This document shows positions 34,331 to 47,800 of a stretch of 64,000 bases of DNA, piece after piece (position 1 is the first letter of the stretch; each line of letters begins with the position of its first letter). Made by a program: the position numbers and the translations under genes. The notes under the pieces are model-generated. The model worked only from the letters and a program-made list of their open reading frames with translations, made no database searches and was not told the origin of the DNA. The DNA is from Thermothielavioides terrestris NRRL 8126 (lineage: Eukaryota > Ascomycota > Sordariomycetes > Sordariales > Chaetomiaceae). Where the stretch lies: the NCBI RefSeq assembly GCF_000226115.1, contig NC_016458.1:310001-374000 (forward strand), in the 5' to 3' direction.

Positions 34331-35240
34331 TAGATTGAGGTTACCTTCGACCTTGATCAACCCTAATAAGGCTATTGCCTATAGTGCTACTGTCTAGGCT
34401 ACTATCCTATCTAGCGATACTACCTCGAAGTCGACTAATAAGATCCTTCTAGATGTTGCCCCTTTATTGCTCGGTATTAAGGCTAGTATCGAGGCTACTA
34501 TTGGTATAATAACCAAGTTTATTTTATATAACACTACTATTCTAACTAAGAAGTCTAAGGTCTTCTCGACCTTCTTCGACAACTAGCACTAATGTACTAA
34601 GGACAACAACCTATTTAGTAAGTTCAAGCTCTTATAGATTAAGGTTACCTTCGACCTTGATACTACTAGCAGTATAATGACTAAGCTCATCCTATACAAT
34701 ACTACTATTCTAACTAAGAAGTCGGTCTTCTCGACCTTCTCTAATAACTAGTGCTAGCATATTAGACAATAACCTATTTAGTAAGTTTAAGCTTATAGGT
34801 ATTCCACTTACTCTCTCCAATGTCTTATAGATTGAGGTTACCTTCGACCTTGATTATAAACGTCTCGGCTTTTAAGAAGGGCACCGCCTACTCTTTACAG
34901 TGTCTTATAGATTAAGGTCACCTTCGACCTTGATTATAAACGTCTTAGCTCTTAAAAAGGGCATTAGTAAGACCAACTATATTACTATCATTAACAATAA
35001 AGGCCGCCTATCTAAGGAGAAGATCGAGCGTATATATATTTGCTAGGGCTAAGAAGTTCAAGGAGGAGGATAAGGCTAAAGCCCGCTATATCAAGGTAGA
35101 TAAGAAGCTCAACAAGTTGGATAAGAATATACTCTGCTCTAAAATAATAATATCGTCAACTAGCTTAGCGAGAACTAGTAGGCTACCTACAAGGAGTATA
35201 AAGAGCATTAGAAAAAACTCGAAGCTATCGCTAACTTAAT
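34330..35240 (+). pseudogene. RIP-mutated, internally duplicated Hsp70 C-terminal fragment
   Basis: The plus strand reads as cytosolic (Ssa-type) Hsp70 from the end of the ATPase domain to the C-terminal lid. At 34359 it reads NPNKAIAYSATV, then [19 protein letters not shown] (real Hsp70: [20 protein letters not shown]), then [21 protein letters not shown] and DNNLFSKFKL. The linker IEVTFDLD appears four times (about 34331, 34634, 34831, 34913). The NTTILTKKS segment appears twice (34525 and 34700). The end reads [19 protein letters not shown] and YKEYKEHQKKLEAIANLI. Stops and Glu/Asp-to-Lys/Asn changes are of RIP type. It is a non-functional copy rearranged by tandem duplication and deletion. 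Confidence 0.85.
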
Positions 35241-35999
35241 TATAATAGAGTTATCTAATAGTCTACAACTTGAATTGAGCTACAGTAGAGGGGGTATCAA
35301 TATATAAGATAGTCCGTTATTCGATAGGACTACTAGGGTTTCCTATAACAATAAGATAGTTCGTATTAGGCATTGATCCCTAGATACGACATATATAGGA
35401 AGATATAGTCTATTATATATTATAAAGATATAAGTAGACATTGATCAAAGCGAGAAGTTTATACCTATTTAGCAGTTAACGTATAATAGCTATCTATAGA
35501 GAGGAGGGTAGTTTAGGTTATTAACAATCACTTATATCTATTTTAGTAGATAGTCACTAGGTTTACCGTTGCTTCTTAACTTTAAAGGTATATACAGTAA
35601 TGTTAGTAGCTTAATAGTCGTCTCTTAAGTCCTATATAAATTAGTTAAAGCAATGTAATATATTTGATTAACTATAAAATCGCCTAGTAGTATATCTAAT
35701 ATATATAGGCAGTCAATCTAGAAAGCAATCTACAAGGTGTTTAAGATAATCTAACTATAAGATTAGCAACTATTGCGTTATATTAGCCTACTATACTAGC
35801 CTACTATAGATATCTCTGAAACTTAAGACGCTATCTCTCAACTATGAAATTTAGCGTCTATTGCGCTATATTAGCCGACCTTCGATACCTAGAGTAATAA
35901 ACTCAACGCTATATCTAAACTACAAAAAAAGTCCGTTTATGTTGACGGATTAGGCGAGCTTAGATACTATTTTAGTAATATCCTCTAGATTCTCTATGT

Positions 36000-36350
36000 C
36001 CTCTATATATATAGCCATCTTGAACTCGAAACTCTCCTAGCTATTAGTGTATATAGCCTTATCCTATAGCGTAGACTTATCTAGATTCTCTATATCCTCC
36101 AAATATATAGCATTCTTAGAAGTCTCTATATCCTCCTTATATATAATTATTTTGAACTTAAAAGTCTTTTTACTATTAGTGTATATAGCCTTATCCTATA
36201 GTATAGACTTATCCGAATCCGCTATGTCCTCTATATCCTCTGTATATATAGCCTTCTTAAGAGTCTCCTCGCTATTAGGGTATATAGTCTTATCTAGTAG
36301 TATAGCCTTACCTAAATCCTCTATATCCTCTATATAGATAAGGGGGACCT
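36000..36350. repeat. Tandem coding repeat in the minus-strand relic
   Basis: The text TATATAGCCTTATCCTATAG recurs at about 36048 and 36178, with a diverged copy near 36280, giving periods of about 130 and 100 bp. Read on the minus strand this is a repeated acidic module with YIEDIEDL and DKAIYTNS. Confidence 0.6.
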
Positions 36351-39300
36351 ATTCCACTAAGCCCTTATCCTTCTTTTACCAAGGTATAGTAAAGAGGCGG
36401 ATCCCTTTGCACTTAATCAACGTATATATATTAGTAGGAAACTATAGAACCTTGTCGACGACTAAGGGAGGAAGTAGCCTATCGTCTAGGTATTTAACGA
36501 GTAAGTAGGTAACTAGTTTATCGTTATCTTAGAAGAGAGTGTAGGTCAAAGAGATTTTAAGTAAAGAGTATATAAAATTGTCAAATAGCTATTTGGCCCT
36601 CCTAGGAAGTACGTTGTATAATGTCTTAGGCTTTAGAGAATATCTGTACACTTGACTAGTGAACTAGAGACGACGTTGTAGGATCCTAAAGTAATAGGCT
36701 AGTAGGATCGTAGCGTTCCCTATATAATGGGCTCTTATAATTTTACCCTAGATCTATACAACGAGCTAATTAGCCTTATTCGCCTCTACTCTCTATTTAG
36801 GGCGATGGAGCTTGAAGCGTTTAAACTTAGTATCTGCCTCTATATCGTTATTGTTATTGGGAGGCGTTGTATACTCAGTGGCCTAGTCTAAGTTAGTGTC
36901 GTTAAGTGTGAAATCCTTGTCTTTAAGATCGTTGTTATCTAACCTAAGCTCGCTTAGATCTACGATATATTGATAGTTGGGCTTTAGATTAGTGTCTACA
37001 ATATATTAGTAGCTAGGCTCTAAACTAGTGTTAAAGCTAGCGAAGGAGTAGGGCTCTTTGTATTCCGCTTCTTAGTATTTACTCTTATTGTCTTACAACT
37101 CTTTGGAAGCGATTACTAAGTCCTCTTCAATTATATTAGACGCTTCCGACTCTGATCTATCTACTTTTTTGTTGCTATACTTCTTTGACTTAGGGTTTTC
37201 TAGGTATATAAGTATTAATATCAGGGTCTAGTTATTGAAATAGTATATCTTACTAGAGGGCTTGGTCGTATACTCCTTTAGCTTCTTAATACGAGGGAGG
37301 ACTATACTTAAGAACTAGGGCTCTATAGTATTGGATATCAATGTAATTGTAAAATTGGTTAAATGTTCTAAGAGCGTTTAACTCTTTATACCCTTATATT
37401 CCTTAGGAGAGGGTTTATACTTTCTAGTGCTAGCTTCTACTAATGTCTATAGTATAGTAGGTTCTATTGGCTTGTCTCTATAAAGGTCACTGCGCCCTAG
37501 CTTTATAGATTTTATAGTTATAGCCTTCTTTAGCTCTTTATAAGTTTCTAGGTCGGTGTTACTTTCATTTTTATCGGGACCCTTATACACTAGCTTCTTA
37601 GATCTTATAGTTGGGGCCTTCTATAGTTTTTTATAGGTCTTAGCCTATTCTACTATAATAGCGTTGTCGCTATCGTTATCTTTAGCTTTATTACTTTTTT
37701 ATAGTATATCTAGATCGGATACTATTAGATAGAGTCATCCCTTCTAGGGGTTGTCGTAGTTAGATAGCGTGAATGATCGACCATCGTCCATTTGAATTTA
37801 CTATATAAACCGAAGTATTACTTTAGTAGCTTTAGAGTATATCGATTTAAAGAGTCTCTAGTTCTTAGCAACTTAGGTATTGTCGCTAAGACTACTCTTC
37901 GCTAGGTCGTTATACGACATTAGTATACCAACGAAGTATATAAGCTCTAGGCCTTCTTCGACTAGGATCTTAGGGTCGCTAGGTTGTCGTTGCTTCTCTT
38001 TATAAGCCTATTTAGCTAGTCGATCTTAGAATATACGACTAAAGCTATTGATCTAAAAAGTGTATTATAGCTTAGGTTTCTTATTGTCGCTTAGTACTAG
38101 CTTAGGTTTCTAATCGTTATTAGAGGGGTCGTTATCGCCTACGTTCTTCTTAGTCTCACCAATGTTAGTTTTCTTATAGGGGAGTATAGTGTTCTCGACG
38201 CGTTGGGAAATATTAATTATATTAGGTTTCTAACGATAGATAGCGTTAAAAGGAGTAGCGATATTTTAAAGTAATATAGGAAGGAGAATTAGATATAGGA
38301 GAAGGACTAGGCGAGGAAGTAGGTTAAATGGGTAAGAATATAGGAGAGTTAGAGGTAAAAGAAAGTTATAGTTGACCGATTACTTAGTATCTATAGAAAC
38401 TTAAACAACTAAGAGCAGTTGGAATTATCTTACCTCTTCTTTACTTTAAGTAGGATAGAAACAGTTAAATATTATATATTAATAAAGAATAATAGTAGTT
38501 GACTTAGTAACTATAAGATCGACAATTAGCAGGTAGGTCGGTAAGGTTGTATAGTATTAAGAACTAGATACTAGAAGAATAGTGTAGTTACTAACTAGAA
38601 AAGTCAGCTAGGGTTAGGTATAGTATATAGATATAGCATTCTTAGTACAAGGAAAGGCTTAGATTAATATATTATATATTAGATACTAATTAGCTCCCTT
38701 TCCTTAGAAGGCAACTATAAAATATCTAAAGATAGGTATTAGTGTTAATAGTTAGGTAGCGGTAGTGCTTCTGGTTTATATACCACCTTAGGAGGTACAT
38801 TGGCCTACTATTATATCCCCTAGGTTATAATTATATACGAGATATATAGTATTAAGTATAATCTTATCGCCAGTTATATTATAGTCAAGTGTATAAGACG
38901 CTAATATAAATATAGAACTATTAATAGCTAGAGCTTAGTTTACTATAAGATATCTAAGAGTAGCCTATACTAGTATATATAATTTCCTAGTCCCTAATAG
39001 TAGACAAGCAAGGTCTGTCACTTCTACCCTAAGGAATAAGTATCCTCCCTCCTCTAGTATATTATAACTATAGTAACCTTTTTTTCTATAGGTGTTAGTC
39101 TAAATCAAGGCTATAGAGCTTATCTAGCTACTTACTTCTTTTTCCTATATATAGTAATATCTAGAGCAAATATACTATAGCTCTAGCCTCTGCTAGCAAT
39201 ATATAAGATAGTAAGTCCAAAATTATAAAGACTATTATATAAGCTAGTTATATTACTCAACGTCGGTTAGGACGTAGATATTAGGATTATTGTCTACACT

Positions 39301-40250
39301 TAAGAACTTCCTCTTCTCTTTTAGCTTATACCTCCTACGTTTAGCCTTTAGTAGCTACTTCACCTCGGTAAAATCGATATAGATCGTATCCTAGGACTTC
39401 GTAATTATAATATTCTTCTAGCGATCAATTAGCTACTTATAGTTGTACACTAGTTGACTATCTATAGTTGCCTCAATTAGGCGAGTTGGGCCGAGAGCAA
39501 GCTAATCTATATACTTCTTAGTAGACGTCCTAATTTCTATAAATATCGCTATCTATTTAGGTCAGTGAAGCTTATTAGATATATAGATAAATTATTTCGT
39601 AGTTAGGCGATAGTACTTACGTTTATACCACCTATAGACACTAGATATACTTCTACTAATGTCGATATACCCTTTATAGAAGTTGAAAAGCTCGATAAAC
39701 AACTAGTAGTCGTAGATCTACTTCAATTCTATATAGAGTAACTTGACGGAGGTATATACTATAAACATTGGATACTCCTCTATATACTCTTTAATAAAGG
39801 CTTAAGGGTCTATAGAAGTTAGTAGATAGCCAATACAATAACATTAGGTTCTATACAATAATCTTATCTAGATAGCAGTACTACTATATAGATATATTAC
39901 CGACAATGTAGGTAGCGTAGTAGTTCTTAACGAAATCTAATAGTTCGTCGGTAACGTCTTAAAAGTTGAACTCGACTAGTTCTTCTTTATTTATAACGTA
40001 TAGGATTAGGAAATACGTAATATAGGCTATATATTCGACTATCTTAAGCTAGTCCTAGATAGCTCGCTAAATATTAGTTAGTAGCGCTTTATAGTACTTC
40101 CTCTTCTTTAGCCTCCTATTAGCTAGACCCTAGATATTAGCTACTAGGTCGCTATATCTAGGGAGTAATAGCTATAATCCTTTATTAGTCTAGTCTATAA
40201 CTATACTATTTATATACTTAAGGGTGTTTTATAAAAAAAAGGTAAAAGAT
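36000..40250 (-). pseudogene. Degraded coding relics of an unclassified repeat element, minus strand
   Basis: Several long minus-strand segments read coherently when TAG is taken as Gln: about 40250-39850 (with YSDLVANIQGLANRRLKKRK), 39850-39240 (with VYRWYKRKYYRLTTKQFI), about 37920-37740 (with IQMDDGRSFTLSNYDNPQKG) and 37200-36000. Frameshifts separate them, so I cannot say whether they form one protein or several. I do not recognise the family. No reverse transcriptase or DDE motif was seen. Confidence 0.4.
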
Positions 40251-40254
40251 ATAC

Positions 40255-41600
40255 TTAATAACGACGACGAGTAGACAACTTACTACGACGACCTATAGGC
40301 TAGCCTATTCTCCGACTTAGCTTGCTAGAATAGTAAGAAGCTTCTTCCTATTCTAATCGCTTATATTTACGTTACTTAAGTTTAAGTTATTATATTAGAC
40401 TTAGGTATATTAAGCTTATATACCGACTAGGATATCTAGAGCTAGCGATCTAGGCCTTGTGTCCTATATCTCTAGGATAAACAGGTCTAGGTCTTAGTTA
40501 TTATCGAGTGTATAAAAGAGCAACCTAGTCGCTATTACAACGAAAGTAGAGAGAAGGCTAACGATAGGATCTAATAGGCGAGGGATAGCGATAATAGATA
40601 GGAAGTATATAGGTGTAGATTCTACTTAGCGACTAGAAATTCTTATATAGGCTAAAATGTTCCAACGTTGGTAGAGGAGGCAAGAGCAATAAAGTTACTT
40701 AGGGTAAATAGACGTACGATAGAAGCCCTATATCTAATTCGATTACAATAGTCTTAGTAGCGAGGTTTCTAGATTAAGCTACTAAGTTAAGAACCTTACT
40801 ATTGAGTTCAGTTCTTATATATACCTAACAACTTGCCCTACTTACTAAATAGATATCAATATATTTTATAATATAGAGCTCTAGATTCATTCTTCTATCC
40901 GCCTCTCACGACCTCTATATCCTAAAGAGGCGGAACCCTTATTTAAACGACTTCTTTAAAGTATAAAAACGAGTCTAGCTTAGCGAAGCTCTGTCGATAC
41001 TCGAAGCTATATAGCAACTATAAAATTACTAGTCCTCTCACAATACTATAGACTAGGATAGGATCGATCAATAGCTAGACGTAGAGTCGTTTAGTAGACT
41101 AGATATAGACTACCTACCTAAGACACTAACTAATTTATAAGATTATAATTCTATACTATTATATATAAACTATAAAATTTTAGCTAATTAGCGAAATACC
41201 CTCGACACCGACAGAGAGATATAGTAGCAGATCGATATGTTAAGTCGAGATATAAGCTATTTACAATATAGGACAGGCAGTTTAAAGGTAGATATCGTAT
41301 ATCTAGACTTATACAACACTGCTAATACTAATATCAACGACGATTAGCAATTAGTGGATTTTATTGCTAGACTTCTTATATAAATGCGACAGTTGGACTA
41401 GGCTAGTATAGCTAATAGCGATAGTTTCTTAGAACCTAATAAGTAGCAAGACTAACTCGCTAAGTATATATCGGAATCGTTGAACGAAAGGCTAGCTCTA
41501 GTCTATATAACTAGCGTATTTTCCTATTTAGAGGGTATAGAGCTTAAGGATATAACCTCTACTATAGACAAGCACTTTATTGTTAATATATAATAATATA
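40255..41600 (+). pseudogene. Degraded coding relic, plus strand, divergent from the preceding one
   Basis: A plus-strand frame beginning with NDDDEQTTYYDDL stays coherent for several hundred codons (for example VPTLVEEARAIKLLRVNRR near 40660-40720), broken mostly by TAG. It is head-to-head with the minus-strand relics that start at about 40250. Family unknown. Which strand is coding is less certain here than elsewhere in the block. Confidence 0.3.
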
Positions 41601-41888
41601 AATAACTAATACTAAGCATTCCCTATAACAAAGCTCCCTCTAAATGTTCTATAACATTATAACTACTACAGTACTATAACTTATACCTTAGCAGTTACTG
41701 ACAGTTGGTAATAGCTATTAGCTTTCGATAACAACTGCCAACGGCTGTTGACCTTGACGGTTAACAACGGCTGAGATGGAATTTGGATAAGCGGATCTAA
41801 GTCATTGGATCCGAGCTATTGGAACTAATGCATCTGATCTAAACTGTCGGATTAGAGCTGTTTAGATCTAAGCATATAGATATTGAAC

Positions 41889-42023
41889 GTTATACTTTGA
41901 TAACTTAGCTAAATGCGGCTAGTGCAGCTCCGTTAGAACGTTTAGTATAGCTCTAATTGGTTTTGTATATTATACTTTGATAACCTAGCTGAATATAGCT
42001 AGTGTAGCTCCATTAGAACATTC
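41889..42023. repeat. Two direct copies of a 55-bp sequence, 80 bp apart
   Basis: Copies at about 41889-41943 and 41969-42023 share TTATACTTTGATAAC, TAGCT and AGCTCC(G/A)TTAGAAC. Differences are transitions. This may be the terminal region of the element to the left. Confidence 0.65.
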
Positions 42024-42124
42024 TAATTAGCTAAACCTTAGCTAAATTAGCTAAGGTACGTACTATAGCTCTAGAACTATAAATACTGCAGTGCCTCCTA
42101 GCTTTAGAAGATAGAACCTTGAAT

Positions 42125-42222
42125 TAAATAGATCCTTTTACGAGTTGAACTCGCAGCCTCTGCTTCTTTGATCTATTTTAGCATGTGCCGCAACCACCAC
42201 CTGCGCTACGCTATCTCTATAA
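42125..42222 (-). other. tRNA-like segment with pol III A and B boxes (SINE-like or pseudo-tRNA)
   Basis: On the minus strand, TAGCGCAGGTGG (42208-42197) matches the A-box consensus at 11 of 12 positions. GTTCAACTC (42150-42142 region) matches the B-box core GWTCRANNC, 46 bases further on. The B box sits in a plausible 5-bp T-arm, TGCGA/TCGTA. A full cloverleaf is not evident: the acceptor ends do not pair and no good anticodon arm is seen. A tRNA-derived SINE or decayed tRNA is more likely than a working tRNA gene. Confidence 0.4.
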
Positions 42223-42431
42223 CGAAGCACAATAGCACTGGGGTCCAAAGACCTTATATGCTTGCGATTAGCTATCCTGCTCCCAACCTTCCGAACTATC
42301 CTCCGAACCCTCCTACCGAGCTATTTACCTTGCATTCGCAGGGCACTTTGCTAAACCTCTGATCCTTCTAATACCTCCTAATCGACCTACCCTACACTTC
42401 TAGTGCATACCTCCGAACCTGCCCTCCTGTG

Positions 42432-42817
42432 TGTGACGGCATAGCACACTAACCACTGTTATATAACTTGCGTATAGACCTATTATGTAACTACACACTT
42501 ATGTGACCTCCTGAGTTGGTAGATTTACAGGATTCGAGTCGACTTCCAGATTAGGAAGGAGGGGTTGACTTGCCAATAAGGAAAAACGCGCTAATAAGGC
42601 GAACTACGTCTTACCCTACAATGTATAGACTTTGTAGCCCTACTGTAAATTGTAGCCCTACTGTAAATTGTCTATATATACTACCTAAGGTATTTGAGTA
42701 TAGTTTTCTACCTATATGTTGATAGTTTTCCTCTCTCTCCTTAGACTTGAAGTCTTCGTTAATCGAGGATCAATTTAGCTACAAGTTATCTAGTACTTGT
42801 TTTGCCTTGCTATAACA
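42432..42817 (+). repeat. 5' LTR of Gypsy element 1 (386 bp)
   Basis: Begins TGTGACGGC and ends GCTATAACA. It matches 49364-49749 over its full length with transition differences. The left part still has CpA and TpG and is less mutated than the coding interior. Confidence 0.93.
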
Positions 42818-43039
42818 TTACTTTAAGTCTTACTACTATAGGCCTACGAAGGCGATACAATATCCAATATAGTCTTTCTCGACAGGACTAGTTTAGTTAG
42901 CTAAGGAACTTAAATCTCTGATAGAACCTTCGACTTACCGACAGTGTAGTGCGATAGGTTGGCTAGGAACCAATTGGTACTAAGGACAAACTGTTAAATG
43001 TACAATAGGTTACTAATAGCGAAGCAACCTTTGATCAAC

Positions 43040-44790
43040 TAGTGGCAAGCAGTGCGATTACCCCGTCGAGGCGATTTAACTATATCAATCAATAGAAGAA
43101 GTCCCGAAAGAGGTACGATTCCGACAATGGCTTATAAGACAGAGAATGTAGGTTATATTCCTAGGCCTATTAAATAGGGCTAGAACACCTAGAAGATTGA
43201 TCCGGTAGATCTCTATAAGTTTAATGTAAGAGGTAACCGAGGTACTTAAATTCGATTGAAGATCGGCGATTTAACTTTGTTTAGCTCTTAAACCTAAATG
43301 ATTACCAACTTAATTAAGGAATACGAACTTACGAATCCTATTCCTAAGTTTTTTAACTAAATTAGCTAGATTAAGTATTTAGCTAAGGAATAGGAGACAG
43401 ATTTGATTAAGCGCTATTTAAAGCTTAAGAACAAGTATATTGCCGTTACCTATTTCCTTTAGGATAATAAACTGATCGCTTCTAAAGAGATCTAGCCGTT
43501 GAGTATCGAATAGGTCGATTAGTTGCGAGGCAACGATCTTATTAAGATGATTTGATTAATTATTATATAGCGTAATATAGCAATTGGATAGGCTATAGCC
43601 CTATAAGTCACCTACAATGTACTAGCCAATTCGATAGCAATGCTACTTATAAGAGTTTAGCAGTTTAAGCAAGAACAAGGCAATATCCTTAACCCTAAAG
43701 AACTATCTATTTTATACGCCTAAGTCGAGGTACTCTTATATAACAAGATAGTACTAGAAGACAAAAGGACGAAGCTCCTTAAGAAGATTGCTAATATAGT
43801 CGATCTATAGGGCTAAGCTATACCTTTAACCTAAACTAAACCAACGTAAACTAAGACGTATATAGAGTTATATAACTCTAATCGTCCGATCTCGATAATT
43901 AAAAAGACTTTTAAACCTACGACCTATACGAAAACTACAAAGATTATTGACCCTAAGAAGTTTATCGATAATAAAGACTCGAAGTATTTAGTATAGAAGG
44001 TAGCTATACTTTAGAAAATCAAAGGGAACTATAAATTGTTCTCGATAGAGGATTCGAAATTTAGATATATAATATCCTTTATTAGTAGAAAAGCAATAGA
44101 GGCTTTTATATCCTACTTTAAGAAAGATATAGTAGAACTGATTACTAATTTTAACGAGTTGTTCGACTTCTTAGATAGATTTTATACCGATCCTACCGAA
44201 CTCTACTATATAAAGAACGATTTTATAGTCCTAAAGATAAGATCTATACCCTATTGCAAGTTCCTTACTAAGTTTATCTACTTTGCTACTAAGTCTAAGA
44301 AACCTAAGGACAAGTAGAAAAAGAAGTTTTATATTCGACTCTCTTAAAGCCTCCGTTTCTAGATAGCGAGGGATCTAGTCGATCTGAGTATTAGCTTTAA
44401 CGACTTTACTCGCCTTGGTTATTAGTTCTCTTTACTTTAGGAGATAGCTAAAAAGGATTAGAAAGATGGAAAATCCAATTTACTAGGATCTAGATAACTA
44501 AGTAGAGGATTAGCTTCTATAAAAAAGAAAGAAAAGACCTCTTAGCTAGATAGTTCTAATAGAGATAAGGCCAAATTAGGATCTCCTAGGCTCTTTTAGA
44601 AGGAGCGTAATGCCCTAAAAGAAGAGGGTAAATACTTCTATTGCTAGGAGACTAGTTATATAAAGGTATAGTGCCTAAAATATATTATAGCTATAATTAA
44701 AAAGATAGAGGTAGACCTAGAGAAGATAACGAACTTAGTTAAAGAAAATAAGACTAAAACTACTAAATTAGAAAACTAAGAGCTCTAGGG
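43040..44790 (+). pseudogene. Degraded gag of Gypsy element 1
   Basis: One plus-strand frame includes an uninterrupted 93-codon piece (44036-44317). The zinc knuckle near 44627-44680 reads FYCQETSYIKVQCPK: one Cys and the His have become Tyr, exactly the changes G-to-A or C-to-T would give. The capsid part precedes it. No product can be made because of multiple stops. Confidence 0.75.
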
Positions 44791-44879
44791 AAAGTAGACT
44801 CTAACTTAGGGCTAGATATTAGGTTAGCGATTACCTAGGTAGACCTTTAGTAGCTTATAGGCGATTAGAGTCTCTCTTT

Positions 44880-47800
44880 CCTTTGTATATTAGCTATTAA
44901 TAGAATTAGTATTACTATCACTATACTTATTGACTCTAGAGTAAATGGATATACCTTCTTTGATCGAACCTATATAAAGCGAATTGCTAAGAAACTTAGC
45001 GTTGAGGGGATACTATTTAAGACTTTAATCTCTATAAAAGACTTCTAGGGCTAATCTGTAGACCCTATCGACTCGATCTTGAGATTCGACCTCCGAATTG
45101 ACAGGAAAATATAGAAGGACACTCTATTTTTAACTTTCGATATAGGGAAGGAGTATTAGCTGTTACTAGGCCAACAATAGCTTGTTTACTACGATATTCT
45201 ACTAAATATTTACTAGTATCGACTAATCTAGTCTAAAGATAAACTATATAATCTAGAATAGAATTATATCTTTAAGATTCTTTACGACTCTCTCATTTCT
45301 AAAGTACTAAACCTTGAACACTAAAAGGATACTAAATAGAGAGACTAAGTAATAGAGTATTAAGATTAATGTTAGAAGGCTTAATAGTAGCTACGAATAT
45401 TAAAGTATAGAGAAATACTCTTTAAACTTTTACTCGACAAATCCTACTAATTAGTATAACCTACTAAAGATCTAGGAATATATCGATTAGTATAACCTAA
45501 GATAAGCCTAGGATTATACTAATTAGTGCAACTCGAAGTCTCTAGAACGTATATCAATAGGAACAATCTCATTGAACCTCTTGAGAAACCTCTTTAGAAG
45601 GTATCGTTTAGAGGTATATAAGACGATAGCCTTTAGAAGATAGACTAGGCATTGAAGGGCGAGGAATTAATCCCTCTAAGAATTTGTACTCGACCTATAA
45701 TATCCGAAGAAGAGGAGGAATAGGCTACCTCCTAGGTAGAAGAGGGTAAGCGACTATAGATTCTAGAAGACCTAATTAAAGCTATAGTTATCTCTATTAT
45801 AGCCTTTGATAAAATGTTCTTTAAAGGAAATTGACAAGGGAATTCTATACTAGGGTTTATTATAATCGTCTAGATCGACTAAGCTATTGAGGCTAAGAAG
45901 ACTAGTAAACTCCTTGACGACGAGGACGAAGAGGTCCGAGCCTAAGTCGAAGAAGCGATTACGAAGTATCTTTATTTTATCGAATTTGCCGATATATTCT
46001 TAAGAAAGGAATTCGACGAGATACTACTAAGGTGTGAATACAACTATAAGATTAAACTTACTAGACCGCTACCCTAGCGAGTAAGCCCCTTATACTCCTA
46101 TACCCTCGACTAGCTAGAGACTATGAAAAAGTATCTAGTTAAGAACCTATAGAAGGGTTTTATTGAGCTAAGTACTGCCTTATATAGCTCTTTTATACTC
46201 TTCGCTATCAAAGGAGATAGGACCTAGAGATTTTATATCGACTACTAAGCCCTAAATGAGGTCATTGTTAAAGACCGCTATCTACTACCTTATATTGACG
46301 AAACTTTATAACAACTAGGAAACGTTAAAATCTTTATTAAGATCGATATTTAGTAAGCTTTCTACTGAATTCGACTTACCTCTAGAAGCGAAGACCTAAC
46401 AACCTTTTAAACCTAATATAGTCAATTCTGCTATAAGGTCCTACTGTTTAGCCTATACAATAGACCTACTACCTTCTAGCGATTTGTTAATTTCTAATTC
46501 TTCGAGTACTTCGATATATTTATAACCGCCTATATTAATAACCTAATTATCTACTCTTAGAATAAGGAAAAGTATTATAAATATATATAGCTTATCTTTT
46601 AGAAACTATATAAAGTAGGTCTTTAGATAGATATTAAGAAATACGAATTCTACACTATTGAAACTAAGTTCTTTAGGTTTATCGTTAGTACTAAAGGCGT
46701 CTAAGTAGACCTAAAGAAGATTGAAACGGTAGTTTCTTAGGACCGACCTACCACTGTATAGGGAGTATAAGCCTTCCTTAGATTCTATAACTTTTACTAC
46801 TAATTTGTCTATAAGTATAGAAGGATTATATATCCCCTATAGCGCTTAACTATTAAAGGAAAACTGTTTAAGTAGACCGAAGAGTATAAGGAAGCCTTCT
46901 AAGAACTTAAGAGGCGAATAACCAACACCCTACTCTTTAAACACTATGATCCTATTAGAGAAAGCTAAATCGAAGTCGATATATCCAGTAGAGTCGTAGC
47001 TAGAGTCTTCTAGTAGAAATACAACGATGGTTAGCACCCTGTTATATTCTTCTTAAAAACGATGTCTAGCCTAGAAAGCAATTACCCTATCTACGACAAA
47101 GAGCTCCTTACTATTGTATATACTATTGAAGAATAGTACCTAATACTACTTAGCCTCTAGTAGCGGTTTAACATCTTATCTAACTATTATACATTGCAAT
47201 ACTTTATATAGAAGAGGCTACTTAATATACAATAAGCCGGATAGGCTAAGCTCCTCTCCGCCCTAGATTTTTAAATCGTCTACTAACCTAGTAAGTAGAA
47301 CGCTATTGCCAATGCCCTATTCTACAAGGCTAAGGAGCTTGCTACCTAGAAGGAAGTCTAAGAAGCTTACTATACCTAGACAGTCCTCCCTAAGAGTAAG
47401 CTAGACCTATAGATCCTAGAGGAACTAGAATTGCTGCCTAAGGAGCCTACTAAGTACGATTTATAATATATAATCTATCAAATCGAAGTTGACGAATCTA
47501 AGCTATTTTGCCTACGACGACTCGAAGGATATAAACTAGTAGATACTATCCTCAAAGTGAACTAGGAGAGCGAAGCCCTAGAGAGTTTCTAAGAGTTTAC
47601 TTACTAGAATAATACTAACTAGACCCTAAGCGACAGTAGCCTCCTACTAAAAGGAGGGAGGCTAATAGTACTACTAGATAGTTACTTACGAACCTACCTA
47701 TTAGCCGAGATCTATAACTAGATCTCTATAGCCTATCTAGGTAGGAACAAGATATGAGAGTTGGTCTAGAGACAATACTTTTAGCTAAGGTAAATAGGAG

